From an uncultured Gammaproteobacteria bacterium (GTDB lineage Bacteria > Pseudomonadota > Gammaproteobacteria > Pseudomonadales > Porticoccaceae), in contig CAJXRS010000002.1 of the NCBI GenBank assembly GCA_913060555.1, positions 1-64,000 on the forward strand: a stretch of 64,000 nt of DNA, read 5' to 3'. The notes under the pieces were generated by a model that had not been told where the DNA came from, did no database searches, and saw only the letters and a list, made by a program, of their open reading frames with translations. Below, piece by piece: positions 44,548 to 54,848 of the stretch; position 1 is the stretch's first letter, and each line of letters begins with the position of its first letter. Made by a program: the position numbers and the translations under genes.

Positions 44548-47500
44548 GCTGCGAGGCTCCGGTCGGTGGCAGGCAGGTCTCGACCACTGCCAGCAGGTGT
44601 TCTTCCTGATAGGGTTTGCCGAGGTAGTGATCGACCCCCAGTTCCAGGGCCTTGTTGCGGTGCTTGTCGCCGCTGCGTGAGGTAATCATGACGATGGGCA
44701 GGGCGCGCAGGCGTTCCGAGGCGCGCACCTGGCGGGTGACCTCGAAACCATCCATGCGCGGCATCTCCACATCGAGCAGCATCAGGTCCGGGGTGAGCTC
44801 CTGGAGCAGTTGCATCGCCTCGACGCCATCGCGTGCGCTGAGCACCTTGTAGCCCTGGCGTTCGAGCAGGCGTCCCGTGGCCTTGCGCATGGTCACCGAG
44901 TCGTCGACCACCAGTACCACGGATCCCGAGGCTTCGATCTGGGGTTCCGGCGGTGACAGGGTCGCGCTGCCGTAACGCAGTGCCGACCAGGGCGCGACCC
45001 GATCGGTGATCAGGGCATTGAGGTCGAGGATGGGGACCACCTGGCCGTCGCCCAGCACAGTGGCGCCGGAAAGCCCCCGAACCTTTGCGAACTGTGGCCC
45101 CAGGGATTTCACCACCACCTCCTGGCTGGGTTCGAGGGCGTCGACCAGCACCGCGGTCGGCTCCGAGGTGCCCTTGGTGAGCACCAGCGCCGATTTGCCG
45201 GCGGCCAGCTCGGCGCCCGGCTCGGTACTGCCGATGAGGTCGCCGAGCCGGCACACCGTGAAACGCTCGCCGCGATAGCTGAAGCCGGTTTCCGCCTGGG
45301 TGCGGAGCTGCTCCAGTTCGGCGGCGTCCAGGCGCACCACCCCAGAGACATTGTTGACCAGGGTACCGTAGCGCTCGCGGCTGGCCTTCATCAGCAGGGC
45401 GCGGTTGACGGATACCGTGAAGGGCAGGCGGAGTGTGAACTCCGTCCCTTCTCCCTCCCGGGAGCGGGGGCTGACGCTACCGCCCAGTTGGCGCAGTTCG
45501 CTGTCGACCACGTCCATGCCGATGCCGCGCCCGGAAATCTGACTGACGGCGCTCGAGGTCGAAAATCCCGGGTGAAAGATCAGTTGGGTGAGGTCCTGCT
45601 CGCCGATGGCCGCATCCGGGTTGAGCAGACCCAGGCTCTCGGCCTTGCTGCGGATGGCTGCGAGATCCAGGCCACAGCCGTCGTCGGCGAGCTGGATCAC
45701 CACGTCGCCGGCCTCCCGGGAGAAGGTGATGGATACCCTGCCGGTGTCGGGCTTGCCGGCGGCGCTGCGTCGCTCGGGCACTTCGATGCCGTGGTCGATG
45801 GCGTTGCGGATCAGGTGCTCCAGCGAGGGCACGATGCGCTCCAGCACCGAACGGTCCATTTCGCCTTCGATGTTGTGCAGTTCCAGTTCCACCGGTTTGC
45901 CCAGTTCGCTGGCGGTCTGGCGCACGATGCGCCGCAGGCGCGGCACGATCCGCGCAAAAGGCACCATTCGGGTCAGGGACAGATTTTCCTGCAGCTCGCG
46001 ATTGATGCGGGCCTGTTGGATCAGCAGCGCCTCGGTCTCCCGAGCCTTGGTGAGCAGGGTGTCCTGCAGGTCGTGAAGATCGGAGGCGGATTCCTCCAGC
46101 GCCCGCGACAGCTGCTGCAGGGTCGAATATCGATCCATCTCCAGAGGGTCGAACTGATCTTCCGTGCCCTCGGAGATCAGTTGCTCGCGCCGAAACTGGA
46201 TCTGCGCCTCGGTTTCCATGCCCAGGCGGCGTGCCTGATCGTGGAAACGGTCGACCGTGGTGTCCATTTCCTCCAACTGAAAGTGAAACTGCTGGAGCTG
46301 CTGTTCGATACGGCTGCGGCTGATGCTGGTCTCGTCGGCCAGATTGACCAGCTTGTCGAGAATCGACGCCGCGATCTTGACCACCTCGCGGGGTTGGCCC
46401 GCGCCGGTCAGGTCGCGTTCGGCTCCGCCCTCGCGCACCCTGCGCCGCCAGGGCGGCGTAACCCCGGAGCTGCGGAACAGTTCCCCGGCCGGCGGTGCCG
46501 ATGGTGGCGCTGCCGGCCGGCTCTCCGCGGCCGGTGTTGGCACTGCTCGAGGTGGCGGTTCCACGGGCAGGGACATGGGCGCTGGTTCGGTCTGCGGCGT
46601 CGCCTGCCGGTCGCCGCGGGCGATCTGCTCGCGCTGTTGCTCGATACGGTCGTAGAAGGCCAGACAGGTGTCGAAGAAGTGCGCGTCCGCGGCCCCAGGC
46701 GCGGTCGCCAGGACCAGGGTTTCGAATTCATGGCACAGGCTCCCCAGTGCCGAGCAACCCGCCATTCGCGCGCTGCCCTTGAGGGTATGCAGTGCCCGCT
46801 TGAGATCCTCGGCGCGCTCCACGGGGGTATCGCCGTCCCGCCAGCGGGTGATCGACTGCTCGATCTGTTCGGCCAGCTCCGCGGCTTCTTCGAGGAAGAT
46901 TGCCACCAGCTCGGCATCCGGGGCCTCGTCCAGGGTCTGGTCGGGGAGCGTCTCGCCGGTCTTCGGGTGGGGGGCTGGCGTCGCCGCCTGGCCCGCTGTG
47001 GGCCAGGGCTCATAATCCGCCCCCCGCGCCGCGGTATCCGGCGCGCGCTCCGGCTGCCAGCACAGGCGAAGACGGGCTTCGAGTTCGGCATCCAGCGGAG
47101 GTGGCGGCAGCGCGGCCGCCACGGCGTCGAGCATGGTGAGTAGTTGTTCGATGCCCCGGCTGAAGTCCGCTTGGTCTGTTGCGGCAGCCGGATCCGCGCC
47201 CAGGGCCCGGGCGCCGCTTTCGGCCAGTAGCCCGGCTGCGTCGGCCAGCGGTACCAACCCGCTTTCCGCAGCAGCGGTGGCCAGCCTGTCGAGTTCGCCG
47301 AGCAATGCCGGCAGCCGTTCGCGCCACTGGCCGGCGGGTGTCGCAGGCAGCCATTCGACCGCCGTCAGCAGAGCCTCCAGGCCTTCCGCCATCAGTGCCT
47401 GCAGAGGTTCGCGGGTGCGCGGGCCGGCGCGCAGCAGGCTGTCGCGCGCGTGCTCGAGCTGGAGGTTGCACGCATCCAGATCGACCTCCGTAGCTGTGCC

Positions 47501-49954
47501 GGCAACCAGGTCACGGCAGCCGCCGAGCACGCCGGCGATGGCCTCAAGCCCCTCCGGGTCGGGGCTATCGCCGCGCTCCGCGTAGCGCGTGGCCAGTGCT
47601 TCCAGGGTGCGCAGGGCGCGCGACAGCGGCCGATGTTGGAGGCGTTCACAGCAGCCGACCAGGGTATGAATGGCTCGCGCCACGCTTTCCGGCCGGGGCC
47701 CGGGAGCGGCATCGCGCCGGGCCGCCAGGAAGTGTTCCAGAATCTCCAGCTGCGCCACGGCTTCCTCGCGGAACTCTTCCGCAAGGGGTTCCCGCTCCGG
47801 CGCTACAGGAGTCGCCGGTGCAATTTCCGGGGCTGAACCGCCGGCGGCCAGGTGCTCCGCCCGTTCGATCAGCAGCTCGTCCTGGGCGCTGGGCCCGGGG
47901 GCGGCTCCGGCGGCGAATTCCTCGACCAGCTCCGGAAGCCTGGCGCGAGCGTCCGCGATCAGCGTGCCGGCCGCATCGGACCAGCCGAGATCGCCTTCGA
48001 GCACGCGGTTGAGCAGCTGCTCCACGGCCCAGCACAGCGCCGCGAGCTCGGTGGCGCCAACCATGCGGCCGCTGCCTTTGAGGGTATGGAATCCCCGGCG
48101 GATATCCCCCAGCGCCGCCGGCGGCGCCCCGGCGGTGCCCTGGGTTTCCAGGCCGCTCAGAAAAGCCAGTATCTCGCGGGCCTCCTCGATGAAGATGTCG
48201 CGAATTTCCGCGTCGACCTCTTGGTGTCCAGGGTTCGGGGCGATTACCGCCGTCGTCGGCGAGGCGTTGGGGGGCGGTGAAGCCGGCACCTGTGCCTCCG
48301 ATGCCGCGGCGGCTTCAGCGCACAATCGCTGCACCCGCTGCTCGGCCTGGGCGAGCACGCGGTTGCCGGTTTCGGTTTCACCCTGGACGAGGAGATCCAG
48401 GTAATACTCGGCGGCGATCAGGCAGTCGGCCAGGGTATCCAATCGGGCCCAGGAAGGGCTGCCGGAGATTTCTCCGAGCCGCTCCAGATGGTCCCCACAG
48501 GCGGCGAACACGGCACTCAGACGTTGCTGTTCGATGACTTCCAGCGCGCGTTGGATCTGCCGGGCGCGCGTGATTGCTTCGGCCAGCCGGGAAGCGTCGT
48601 GAGGTGCTGAGGCATAATCGATGACCGCATCCTTGATCTCGTCGATCAGGCTGCGCACCGTGCCGATTACCGCGGCCGCCGCCGCATCGACCAGTGCCTC
48701 CCGGGAGCCCCTTTCGTCCTCGGGCTCCGCGCCCGTGGCGGTCCAGCTGTCGATCAGGCGTTCCAGGGTCTCGATCTCGTCCGCCCATCGCTCCCAGTCA
48801 GCGTTCGCCGGGGTGTTCGCGTCTTCTTCGAGCAGCGCCGCGGCGCGCCCGGCGGCGGCCGCCGCGCCGGGCAGGTCCGCCACCGTCAGGGTGTCGCGCA
48901 GGCGCCGCAATGGCGGTCGCAGCCTGGCCGCCCCCGCTGCCGGACTGTCGCCGGATTGTGCCCGTTCCTCGCCCAATCGGCGCAGTGCCTGGAGTTCGTC
49001 GCGCAGTTCACACTGCAGAGTCGCGCGCACTGTCTGGCCCCGCGCCGGCCACAGATTGTCGCTGCCGTCGACGTACAGCCCGGACTCGATGGCAAAGGTG
49101 TCGCGCAGTTCCCGGCCGGCGTCACCCGCATCCGCGGCGGCGTAGTACAACAGGTTCTTGAACAGCTCCCGGGACACCGGGGGTTGTTCGCTATCGCCTT
49201 GGTCGAGCTGGTCGCAGGCGCGCAGGTCGCGGTCGAGTTCCCAGAACAGCTGGCGCAGCGCGGGGCTGATCCGGGGCAGTTGGCCCAGGTGTGAGAGCAC
49301 CTGGCCGCAGAGCTCCCAGAGCTGGCCGCGCCGGCTGCCGGCGAACAGCTCGCCCATGCGCTGCGCCACCTTGAGCATCAGTTCGTGCTCGCGGTCGGTC
49401 TGTTCTCCCTTGAGCAAACCCAGCAGGGCGTGCTGGTAGATCTGCCGCAGCTTGCGGCAGAGCGCGCCGAACTCGCTCTGGTCCCGGGTGGGCGGCAGGG
49501 CCAGGGAAGCGTTTTCGAAGGCTGTCAGGTCGGCGCTGAACAGGCCTCCCTCCGAAGCCAGGGGTTGGCGACACAGCGCGCGCAGGTCATTGAGCAGCGC
49601 GAGCAGCAGTGCCGGTTGCTCGCGGCGTTCGATGAGGCAGCGATCCAGGTAGCCGGGCAGTGCCGCGGCGGCGGCGGCGAGCGCCTCGCCGGCCTGCTCC
49701 CCACTGGTGATCTCGCCCCTGAGCAGGGCTTCCACGGTGGCTTCCATGGCCTCGATCAGGAGTGTGCCACCGGCGCTTTCGGCCAACTGCAGGGAGCCCG
49801 AGACCTGGTGCAGATAGGCTTGGCAGAATTGCAGTTGTTGGCGATCCGTGGGTGCGGAGAGATAGGCGGCAAGTGCTGCGGTGGCCTCTTCGAGGCTGAT
49901 GGCCACCTCGTCGATCAGCCAGCGCAACCCCCAGGGCCCGGTTTCCGCGGCCAT
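44525..49954 (-). CDS. chpA: Chemosensory histidine kinase ChpA (CheA-CheY hybrid)
   Basis: This is a 1809-aa hybrid. An N-terminal HPt-like segment has LHQVSGSLQLAES (His49). Three clear HPt sites follow: His623 (GFHTLKGSGRM), His763 (AIHTLVGCCER) and His1056 (ALHTLKGSARM), with degenerate helical repeats between. Then come a dimerisation region, an ATPase domain (LEHLIRNAIDHGIEVPE, LADDGCGLD, GRGIGMDVV), a CheW-like domain and a C-terminal receiver with Asp1728 (LLDVEMPRMDG). P. aeruginosa ChpA is longer (about 2470 aa) with more phosphotransfer sites. The gene abuts pilK with one base between. Confidence 0.93.
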   Translation of the reverse strand: MAAETGPWGLRWLIDEVAISLEEATAALAAYLSAPTDRQQLQFCQAYLHQVSGSLQLAESAGGTLLIEAMEATVEALLRGEITSGEQAGEALAAAAAALPGYLDRCLIERREQPALLLALLNDLRALCRQPLASEGGLFSADLTAFENASLALPPTRDQSEFGALCRKLRQIYQHALLGLLKGEQTDREHELMLKVAQRMGELFAGSRRGQLWELCGQVLSHLGQLPRISPALRQLFWELDRDLRACDQLDQGDSEQPPVSRELFKNLLYYAAADAGDAGRELRDTFAIESGLYVDGSDNLWPARGQTVRATLQCELRDELQALRRLGEERAQSGDSPAAGAARLRPPLRRLRDTLTVADLPGAAAAAGRAAALLEEDANTPANADWERWADEIETLERLIDSWTATGAEPEDERGSREALVDAAAAAVIGTVRSLIDEIKDAVIDYASAPHDASRLAEAITRARQIQRALEVIEQQRLSAVFAACGDHLERLGEISGSPSWARLDTLADCLIAAEYYLDLLVQGETETGNRVLAQAEQRVQRLCAEAAAASEAQVPASPPPNASPTTAVIAPNPGHQEVDAEIRDIFIEEAREILAFLSGLETQGTAGAPPAALGDIRRGFHTLKGSGRMVGATELAALCWAVEQLLNRVLEGDLGWSDAAGTLIADARARLPELVEEFAAGAAPGPSAQDELLIERAEHLAAGGSAPEIAPATPVAPEREPLAEEFREEAVAQLEILEHFLAARRDAAPGPRPESVARAIHTLVGCCERLQHRPLSRALRTLEALATRYAERGDSPDPEGLEAIAGVLGGCRDLVAGTATEVDLDACNLQLEHARDSLLRAGPRTREPLQALMAEGLEALLTAVEWLPATPAGQWRERLPALLGELDRLATAAAESGLVPLADAAGLLAESGARALGADPAAATDQADFSRGIEQLLTMLDAVAAALPPPPLDAELEARLRLCWQPERAPDTAARGADYEPWPTAGQAATPAPHPKTGETLPDQTLDEAPDAELVAIFLEEAAELAEQIEQSITRWRDGDTPVERAEDLKRALHTLKGSARMAGCSALGSLCHEFETLVLATAPGAADAHFFDTCLAFYDRIEQQREQIARGDRQATPQTEPAPMSLPVEPPPRAVPTPAAESRPAAPPSAPPAGELFRSSGVTPPWRRRVREGGAERDLTGAGQPREVVKIAASILDKLVNLADETSISRSRIEQQLQQFHFQLEEMDTTVDRFHDQARRLGMETEAQIQFRREQLISEGTEDQFDPLEMDRYSTLQQLSRALEESASDLHDLQDTLLTKARETEALLIQQARINRELQENLSLTRMVPFARIVPRLRRIVRQTASELGKPVELELHNIEGEMDRSVLERIVPSLEHLIRNAIDHGIEVPERRSAAGKPDTGRVSITFSREAGDVVIQLADDGCGLDLAAIRSKAESLGLLNPDAAIGEQDLTQLIFHPGFSTSSAVSQISGRGIGMDVVDSELRQLGGSVSPRSREGEGTEFTLRLPFTVSVNRALLMKASRERYGTLVNNVSGVVRLDAAELEQLRTQAETGFSYRGERFTVCRLGDLIGSTEPGAELAAGKSALVLTKGTSEPTAVLVDALEPSQEVVVKSLGPQFAKVRGLSGATVLGDGQVVPILDLNALITDRVAPWSALRYGSATLSPPEPQIEASGSVVLVVDDSVTMRKATGRLLERQGYKVLSARDGVEAMQLLQELTPDLMLLDVEMPRMDGFEVTRQVRASERLRALPIVMITSRSGDKHRNKALELGVDHYLGKPYQEEHLLAVVETCLPPTGASQRESGHGL

Positions 49955-49955
49955 G

Positions 49956-50897
49956 TCATTTACCCTCCGGGTGGGGGCGCCGATAGGCGCTGATATCCGG
50001 ATGGCGCTCCCGCACCAGGAATCCCGGCTGCCAATCGCTGCATTCGCCCGGACCCACCACCAGCAGACCGCCGGGCTTCAGACGCCGGGCGAGAAAGTTC
50101 AGGGCCTGGCGGCGGCGCCAGCGGCGGAAGTAGACCAGCAGATGCTGGCAGAAAATGATGTCCGCGCCTTCGCGAAAGAAGCCGCACCGCTGGTCGAGCA
50201 GGTTGTCGGCAACAAAACCGACATGGCGCCGTACTTCCGCGGTGAGCCGGAAACGGCTCGTGGCGATCGATTCCATGAAGCGCGTCAGGCGTTGCCGATC
50301 TGCAGTGCCCAGCGCGTTGAGTGGATAGACTCCGGTGCGGGCCTCGCGCAGTGCGCTGACGCTGATGTCCGTACCGATCACGGCAAATTCCGGGGCATGG
50401 CCCGCAGTCTCGAACCCCGCCAGCGCATCCAGGGCCAGTGAGTAGGCCTCTTCGCCGGTAGAGCAGCCCAGACTCCAGATATCGAGCCTTTCTCCGCCCT
50501 GCCTGGCTGCTCGCCGAGCGACCTGTTCGCGGATGAAGTCGTGGGATTCGCGGTGACGGAAAAAGCGCGTCTCCTTGATCACCAGACGGTCGAGCAGGTG
50601 CCGCCATTCGCCGACGCCGGAAGCCGGCTGCAGGAGGTGCTGGAGATAGGTTTCGAAATCCAGGCCCAGTTCGCCGAGTCGCCGTTCCAGTTCGCGGCGC
50701 ACAAAGGGTTCCCGGTGGTCGTGGATGAGGATTCCGGTGCGCTGTTCGAAATGCTCGGCCCAGATCCGGTACTGGCCGTTCTCCAGGGCCGTCGCCGGCC
50801 GGGAGTCGGCGATGCCCAGGAGCCGCGGCTCGCTTGCGACCACCCCGGTGGTCGGGGTCGCCGGGGCGGCGGGCAAGGGCAGGTTACCGGCTTTCAT
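49956..50897 (-). CDS. pilK: CheR-type methyltransferase PilK
   Basis: This 313-aa SAM-dependent glutamate methyltransferase is expected to modify PilJ. It has an N-terminal helical CheR domain (about 30-100, [21 protein letters not shown]). The catalytic domain has [35 protein letters not shown] (SAM motif), [13 protein letters not shown] and [18 protein letters not shown]. The start MKAGNLPLP overlaps the pilJ stop by 4 nt. Confidence 0.9.
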   Translation of the reverse strand: MKAGNLPLPAAPATPTTGVVASEPRLLGIADSRPATALENGQYRIWAEHFEQRTGILIHDHREPFVRRELERRLGELGLDFETYLQHLLQPASGVGEWRHLLDRLVIKETRFFRHRESHDFIREQVARRAARQGGERLDIWSLGCSTGEEAYSLALDALAGFETAGHAPEFAVIGTDISVSALREARTGVYPLNALGTADRQRLTRFMESIATSRFRLTAEVRRHVGFVADNLLDQRCGFFREGADIIFCQHLLVYFRRWRRRQALNFLARRLKPGGLLVVGPGECSDWQPGFLVRERHPDISAYRRPHPEGK

Positions 50898-53245
50898 CGG
50901 CGCGGATAATCCTGATCGAGGTCGAATTCGTCGAGGTCGATTTCGGCCAGCTCGGTGCTCAGGCGCTGTGGGGGGGCGGCCTCGATTTCGGGATGATGGA
51001 CGTCGGGTTCCGCGGCGTCCGTGAACCAGTCGTCGACGGCGTCTTGCCGGTGATCCAGTCGCTCCATGAGGGCGCTGCTCTCGGCCAGCACCGCGGCGAT
51101 GTGCGGTTGAGGGGTGCCGCGTTCCCGGCGCGGGGTGTCGCCCGGAGCGGCTGCGGCAGTCTCTCGGTCGTGCGTTGCCGGGTGCTCCGCGGGCGCGCGT
51201 CCGGAGCGTTCGATCCTGTGCGTTTCCGGGAGCTTGAACCCGGATACGGATTGGCGCAGCTCGGTGGCCATGTCGGTGAGTTCGCCAATCGAGGCGGTGG
51301 TGTCATTGGCCTGCTCGAGGGTGCGCGAGGTGATCTCCTGAATCACGTTCATGGTGTTGGAGATGTGGCTCGCCGTGCCGGACTGGTGGCGCGCAGCGGT
51401 GGAGATGTCCTGAATCAGTTCGGCGAGGTCGGTGGAGACGGTTTCGATCTGTCCCAGTGCCACTCCGGCATCCTGGCTCAGCGCGGCGCCGGCGACCACT
51501 TCGGCGGTGGTCTGTTCCATGGACGCCACTGCGGCCCCGGTGTCGGCCTGGATCGCCGCCACCAGAGTGGCGACCTGCTTGGCGGCATTTGCCGAGCGCT
51601 CGGCCAGCCGCTGCACTTCGTCGGCGACCACCGCAAAGCCGCGCCCGGCATCGCCCGCCATGGAGGCCTGAATGGCGGCGTTCAGCGCCAGCACATTGGT
51701 TTGATCGGCGATATCACCGATCAGCGAGACGATGTCGCCGATTTCCTGGGAGCTTTCGCCGAGCCGCTTGATGCGCTTGGCGGTTTCCTGAATCTGCTCC
51801 CGGATGCGGTCCATGCCGGCGATGGTGTTCTGGACGACGCCGGCGCCCTGGGTGGCGATCGACACCGAGCGCGCCGCCACCGCAGCGGATTCGGTGGCGT
51901 TGGCCGATACCTGGTCGATGGTGATCGCCATCTCGCTGATGGCCGCCGAGGCGCTGGTGATCTCGCGGGCCTGGCTCTCTGCGGCGTCGGAGAGTTCGAG
52001 GGCGGTGGTGCGGGCACGGCTCGAGGCAGCGGAGACGTCGGCGGAGGTCTCCTCGATGCGCGAAACCAGCTCGCGCAGTTGCTGGATGGCGTAGTTGATG
52101 GCATCGGCAATGGCGCCGGTGAAATCCTGGGTGACCGTGGCTTCGGCGGTCAGGTCGCCCTCCGCGAGACCTTCTATCTCGTCGAGCAGGCGCAGGATCG
52201 CGTCCTGGTTGGCCTGGTTGGCCTCCGCGGTCTTGCGCAGCCGACGGCGGCTGTCGGCGACCAGGATGAACGCCAGGGCGGCGAGCCCGGCGACCAGCAG
52301 ACCGACGCCCAGGATCGCCAGGGCGGTGATGCTGAGACCGGGCAGGACCTGGGTCCCCGCACTGGTACCCAGGATGCGGATATGGTCGGCCAACGCCTTG
52401 GCCTGGGTGCTGAGCGCACTGTTGCCGGTGGCGATGGCCGCCGCCGCCGTTTGCCCCGTGATCACGTGTTCCGCCAGCTGTTCCAGGCGGTCGATCGCCT
52501 CCGCCAGCGCCCGATAGCGGTCTGCGGTCGCCGCCAGCTGGTAGCGAACGTCATTGTTACGGGCCGCGCTGAGATCGAGGTCGGGGGCTCCGTCGCGCAG
52601 CCCATCCAGGATCCGCGTGAAGCGTCGGTTGAATTCGCGGAGGGTCGAAAAAGCTGCCGCAGCCTGGGCCTCGGGGTCGAGCAGCGAAGTGACCGTGGCT
52701 TCGAGTTGTTCTGTCCAGGCCGCCAGTGAATAGGCAGCATCGATCTCGGTCGCCGAAGCCCGGGCATTGACCATGGTCTTGCCCAGGGCGGCGGTGGCTT
52801 CCTGCAGTGCGGGCAGAGTCTCCAGTGCCCGCGTCGCCGCCCGCTGAAAACCCTCGGCGGCTTGGCCGCGCACGGCTACCACGTCCACCTGGCGCTGCAC
52901 TTCTCCCCAGTCGGACGCGAAGGCCGAGACTCGCTCCGGCGGCAACTGGTCGGCGAGGTCCGCGTCGATACTGGCCCAGATTTTGGCCATGCTGTCGCGC
53001 TGTTCGAGCATGAGGGTGTGTGCTTGCGGATCCCCGAGTGCCGCCAGGGATGCGCTGCGTGACAGATCGCCGGCCAGGGTCTGGACGTCGGCGGCCATTT
53101 GTGTGCTGGCGCGGTCGTATTCGGCATCCCGATACAGGGTGTAGAAGATGTAACCCAGGCCGATGGTGAGCGCGATCAGCACCACCACCAGCAACAGCAC
53201 CGGTAGCCCCGTGGCGGCGCGCGCTTTGAGTGATTGAGGTTCCAT
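50894..53245 (-). CDS. pilJ: Twitching chemoreceptor PilJ with C-terminal extension
   Basis: This is a 783-aa methyl-accepting receptor. TM1 is at about 13-38 ([21 protein letters not shown]), followed by a periplasmic PilJ-type region, then TM2 at about 312-340 ([20 protein letters not shown]), HAMP and a coiled-coil signalling domain with the conserved hairpin tip ([22 protein letters not shown]). About 115 residues beyond the signalling helix (from about 668, [10 protein letters not shown]) form a disordered-looking tail that ends acidic. P. aeruginosa PilJ is about 680 aa, so the tail is extra. Confidence 0.92.
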   Translation of the reverse strand: MEPQSLKARAATGLPVLLLVVVLIALTIGLGYIFYTLYRDAEYDRASTQMAADVQTLAGDLSRSASLAALGDPQAHTLMLEQRDSMAKIWASIDADLADQLPPERVSAFASDWGEVQRQVDVVAVRGQAAEGFQRAATRALETLPALQEATAALGKTMVNARASATEIDAAYSLAAWTEQLEATVTSLLDPEAQAAAAFSTLREFNRRFTRILDGLRDGAPDLDLSAARNNDVRYQLAATADRYRALAEAIDRLEQLAEHVITGQTAAAAIATGNSALSTQAKALADHIRILGTSAGTQVLPGLSITALAILGVGLLVAGLAALAFILVADSRRRLRKTAEANQANQDAILRLLDEIEGLAEGDLTAEATVTQDFTGAIADAINYAIQQLRELVSRIEETSADVSAASSRARTTALELSDAAESQAREITSASAAISEMAITIDQVSANATESAAVAARSVSIATQGAGVVQNTIAGMDRIREQIQETAKRIKRLGESSQEIGDIVSLIGDIADQTNVLALNAAIQASMAGDAGRGFAVVADEVQRLAERSANAAKQVATLVAAIQADTGAAVASMEQTTAEVVAGAALSQDAGVALGQIETVSTDLAELIQDISTAARHQSGTASHISNTMNVIQEITSRTLEQANDTTASIGELTDMATELRQSVSGFKLPETHRIERSGRAPAEHPATHDRETAAAAPGDTPRRERGTPQPHIAAVLAESSALMERLDHRQDAVDDWFTDAAEPDVHHPEIEAAPPQRLSTELAEIDLDEFDLDQDYPRR

Positions 53246-53268
53246 GGTTCGGCGTGGGCTCCGGCGGC

Positions 53269-53835
53269 TCAGGTGGGGGCGGGATCGCGCAGGGCGACGT
53301 CGCGAAACAGCGGGTCCCGGAACAACAGGGCGGGCTGGAACAGCGGGACCACTCCCTGGCCGGGGTCGCAGAGCCCGCCGACGGCATAGCCGCGCAAGGG
53401 GCTCTCCGCGAGTTCTTCCGGCGCCACATAGGCGTCGTGGGGAAAGCGCCGCAGGCCCTCGACTCGGTCGACGATCAGTCCCGCGGAGAACTCCTCCGAA
53501 AAAATCACCAGGATGCGCTGTTGCTTGGAAGGGCTCTGCGCCCGGCCCAAAAATTGGGCGCCGTCGGCAACCGGCAGCAGTTTGCCGCGGACGTTGGCGA
53601 TGCCGCGCATCCAGGGCTGGACCTGAGGAACCCGGGTCAGGGGCACCAGTGGCAGGATTTCCGCCAGCCAGGCCAGATCGATCAAGACCCTGGTGCCCGC
53701 CAACTGAAAGGCGATGAGGGTTTCGATCGGCGCCGGTTGGGCCTGCACCGGCAGGCCGGCCGAGCCCTGCGCGAAAGCTGCCGACAGGCTGCGCAGCAGG
53801 CGCAGGGGTTCCGGAGGCGATGGCGCACCGTTCAC
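53269..53835 (-). CDS. pilI: CheW-like coupling protein PilI
   Basis: This 188-aa CheW-domain scaffold links PilJ to ChpA. It shows [31 protein letters not shown] (about 40-70), [23 protein letters not shown] (about 75-97) and [22 protein letters not shown] (about 108-130), the strands of a CheW barrel. It sits between pilH and pilJ in the conserved order. Confidence 0.92.
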   Translation of the reverse strand: MNGAPSPPEPLRLLRSLSAAFAQGSAGLPVQAQPAPIETLIAFQLAGTRVLIDLAWLAEILPLVPLTRVPQVQPWMRGIANVRGKLLPVADGAQFLGRAQSPSKQQRILVIFSEEFSAGLIVDRVEGLRRFPHDAYVAPEELAESPLRGYAVGGLCDPGQGVVPLFQPALLFRDPLFRDVALRDPAPT

Positions 53836-53842
53836 GATAGCG

Positions 53843-54205
53843 TCAATGGGTTACATTCTGAATCATGGCGAGCAGCTCCGCCTCCCGGACCGGCTTGGTG
53901 ACATAGCCTCTGGCGCCTTGGCGCGCGCCCCAGATCCGGTCGACCTCCTGGTTCTTGTTGGAAACCAGGATCACCGGGATATGGCGAGTACCCGCCCCAC
54001 GGTTGAGTTGTCGGGTGGCCTGAAAACCGTTCATGCCGGGCATGACGATATCCATCAGCACCAGGCTGGGCTGCTCGTCGCGGGCCGCGCGCAGTCCGGC
54101 TTCGCCATCCTCTGCCTGAATCACGCTGTATCCGTGTTGTACGAGGATTTCGGTCAGTTCCCGGGTGTCGGCCGGAGAATCGTCGATGATCAGTATCTTG
54201 CGCAT
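53843..54205 (-). CDS. pilH: Twitching response regulator PilH
   Basis: This 120-aa stand-alone receiver has the acidic pocket IIDDSPADTR, phospho-acceptor Asp in LVLMDIVMPGMNGFQ (about 52), ILVSNKNQE and the conserved Lys in RGYVTKPVREAEL. In Pseudomonas PilH limits cAMP and type IV pilus output and may drain phosphate from the kinase. It lies 7 nt before pilI. Confidence 0.93.
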   Translation of the reverse strand: MRKILIIDDSPADTRELTEILVQHGYSVIQAEDGEAGLRAARDEQPSLVLMDIVMPGMNGFQATRQLNRGAGTRHIPVILVSNKNQEVDRIWGARQGARGYVTKPVREAELLAMIQNVTH

Positions 54206-54238
54206 GTTCTGGCTACCTGTTGGGCGCGCCCCGGGGGA

Positions 54239-54643
54239 TCAGGCCTCGGGCAGAGTCTGTTCGGCGTCTGATGCGGCATCCGGGGACGCCGCGATCTGGG
54301 CGACCACGTCCAGGATCTCCTGGCGGCTGAAAGGCTTGGTCAGGTAGGCGTCGGCGCCGACGATGCGGCCGCGCGCCTTGTCGAACAGGCCATCCTTGCT
54401 CGACAGCATGACCACCGGGATGTGCTGGTAGCGGCGGTTGTTCTTGACCAGGGCGCAGGTCTGGTAGCCGTCGAGTCGGGGCATCATGATGTCCACGAAG
54501 ATCAGGTCGGGCGGGTCGTCGGCGATCTTGGCGAGCGATTCGAAGCCGTCTACTGCGGTGGTGACCTGATAGCCCGCGCGGGAGAGCAGGGTTTCCGCAG
54601 TCCTGCGAATGGTATTGCTATCGTCGATCACCAGGATCTTCAC
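54239..54643 (-). CDS. pilG: Twitching response regulator PilG
   Basis: This 134-aa receiver shows VIDDSNTIRRTAETLLSRAGY, the phospho-acceptor Asp in LIFVDIMMPRLDGYQ (about 53), VVMLSSKDGLFDKARG and the Lys in DAYLTKPFSRQEIL. In Pseudomonas PilG acts through FimL/FimV on cAMP and polar pilus extension. It is the first gene of the Pil-Chp operon and has a promoter-like element upstream. Confidence 0.94.
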   Translation of the reverse strand: MKILVIDDSNTIRRTAETLLSRAGYQVTTAVDGFESLAKIADDPPDLIFVDIMMPRLDGYQTCALVKNNRRYQHIPVVMLSSKDGLFDKARGRIVGADAYLTKPFSRQEILDVVAQIAASPDAASDAEQTLPEA

Positions 54644-54763
54644 CTTGAGGAACCCTTATGCCTGCTCAGTGGATTGGGCGAACCGTGCCCCTGCCGCGCC
54701 GCCGCTCCCGCGGTTTCGAGGCGGTTTGCGCAAGCGGTTTCTTATGTAACACATGCTCGGGGT

Positions 54764-54794
54764 ATTATCCAGATTGGCTTTATCATTCCGTCAA
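54764..54794 (-). promoter_or_regulatory. Candidate sigma70 promoter of the Pil-Chp operon
   Basis: On the minus strand TTGACG (54789-54794, 5 of 6) and GATAAT (54764-54769, 5 of 6) are separated by 19 bp, slightly longer than ideal. They lie in the 205-bp divergent gap between pilG and gshB, about 120 bp before the pilG ATG. Confidence 0.4.
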
Positions 54795-54848
54795 GGCGCG
54801 CTGAATTTCGCGTGCTGGATCGCATTCTGCTTTGAGGTACCCGCCATC

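Noticed and set aside
51185-51300. CheR-tethering pentapeptide in the PilJ tail
   Set aside because: The tail contains DDWFTD, but the aromatic residue expected at the end of the NWETF-type motif is missing, and it is not at the C terminus.
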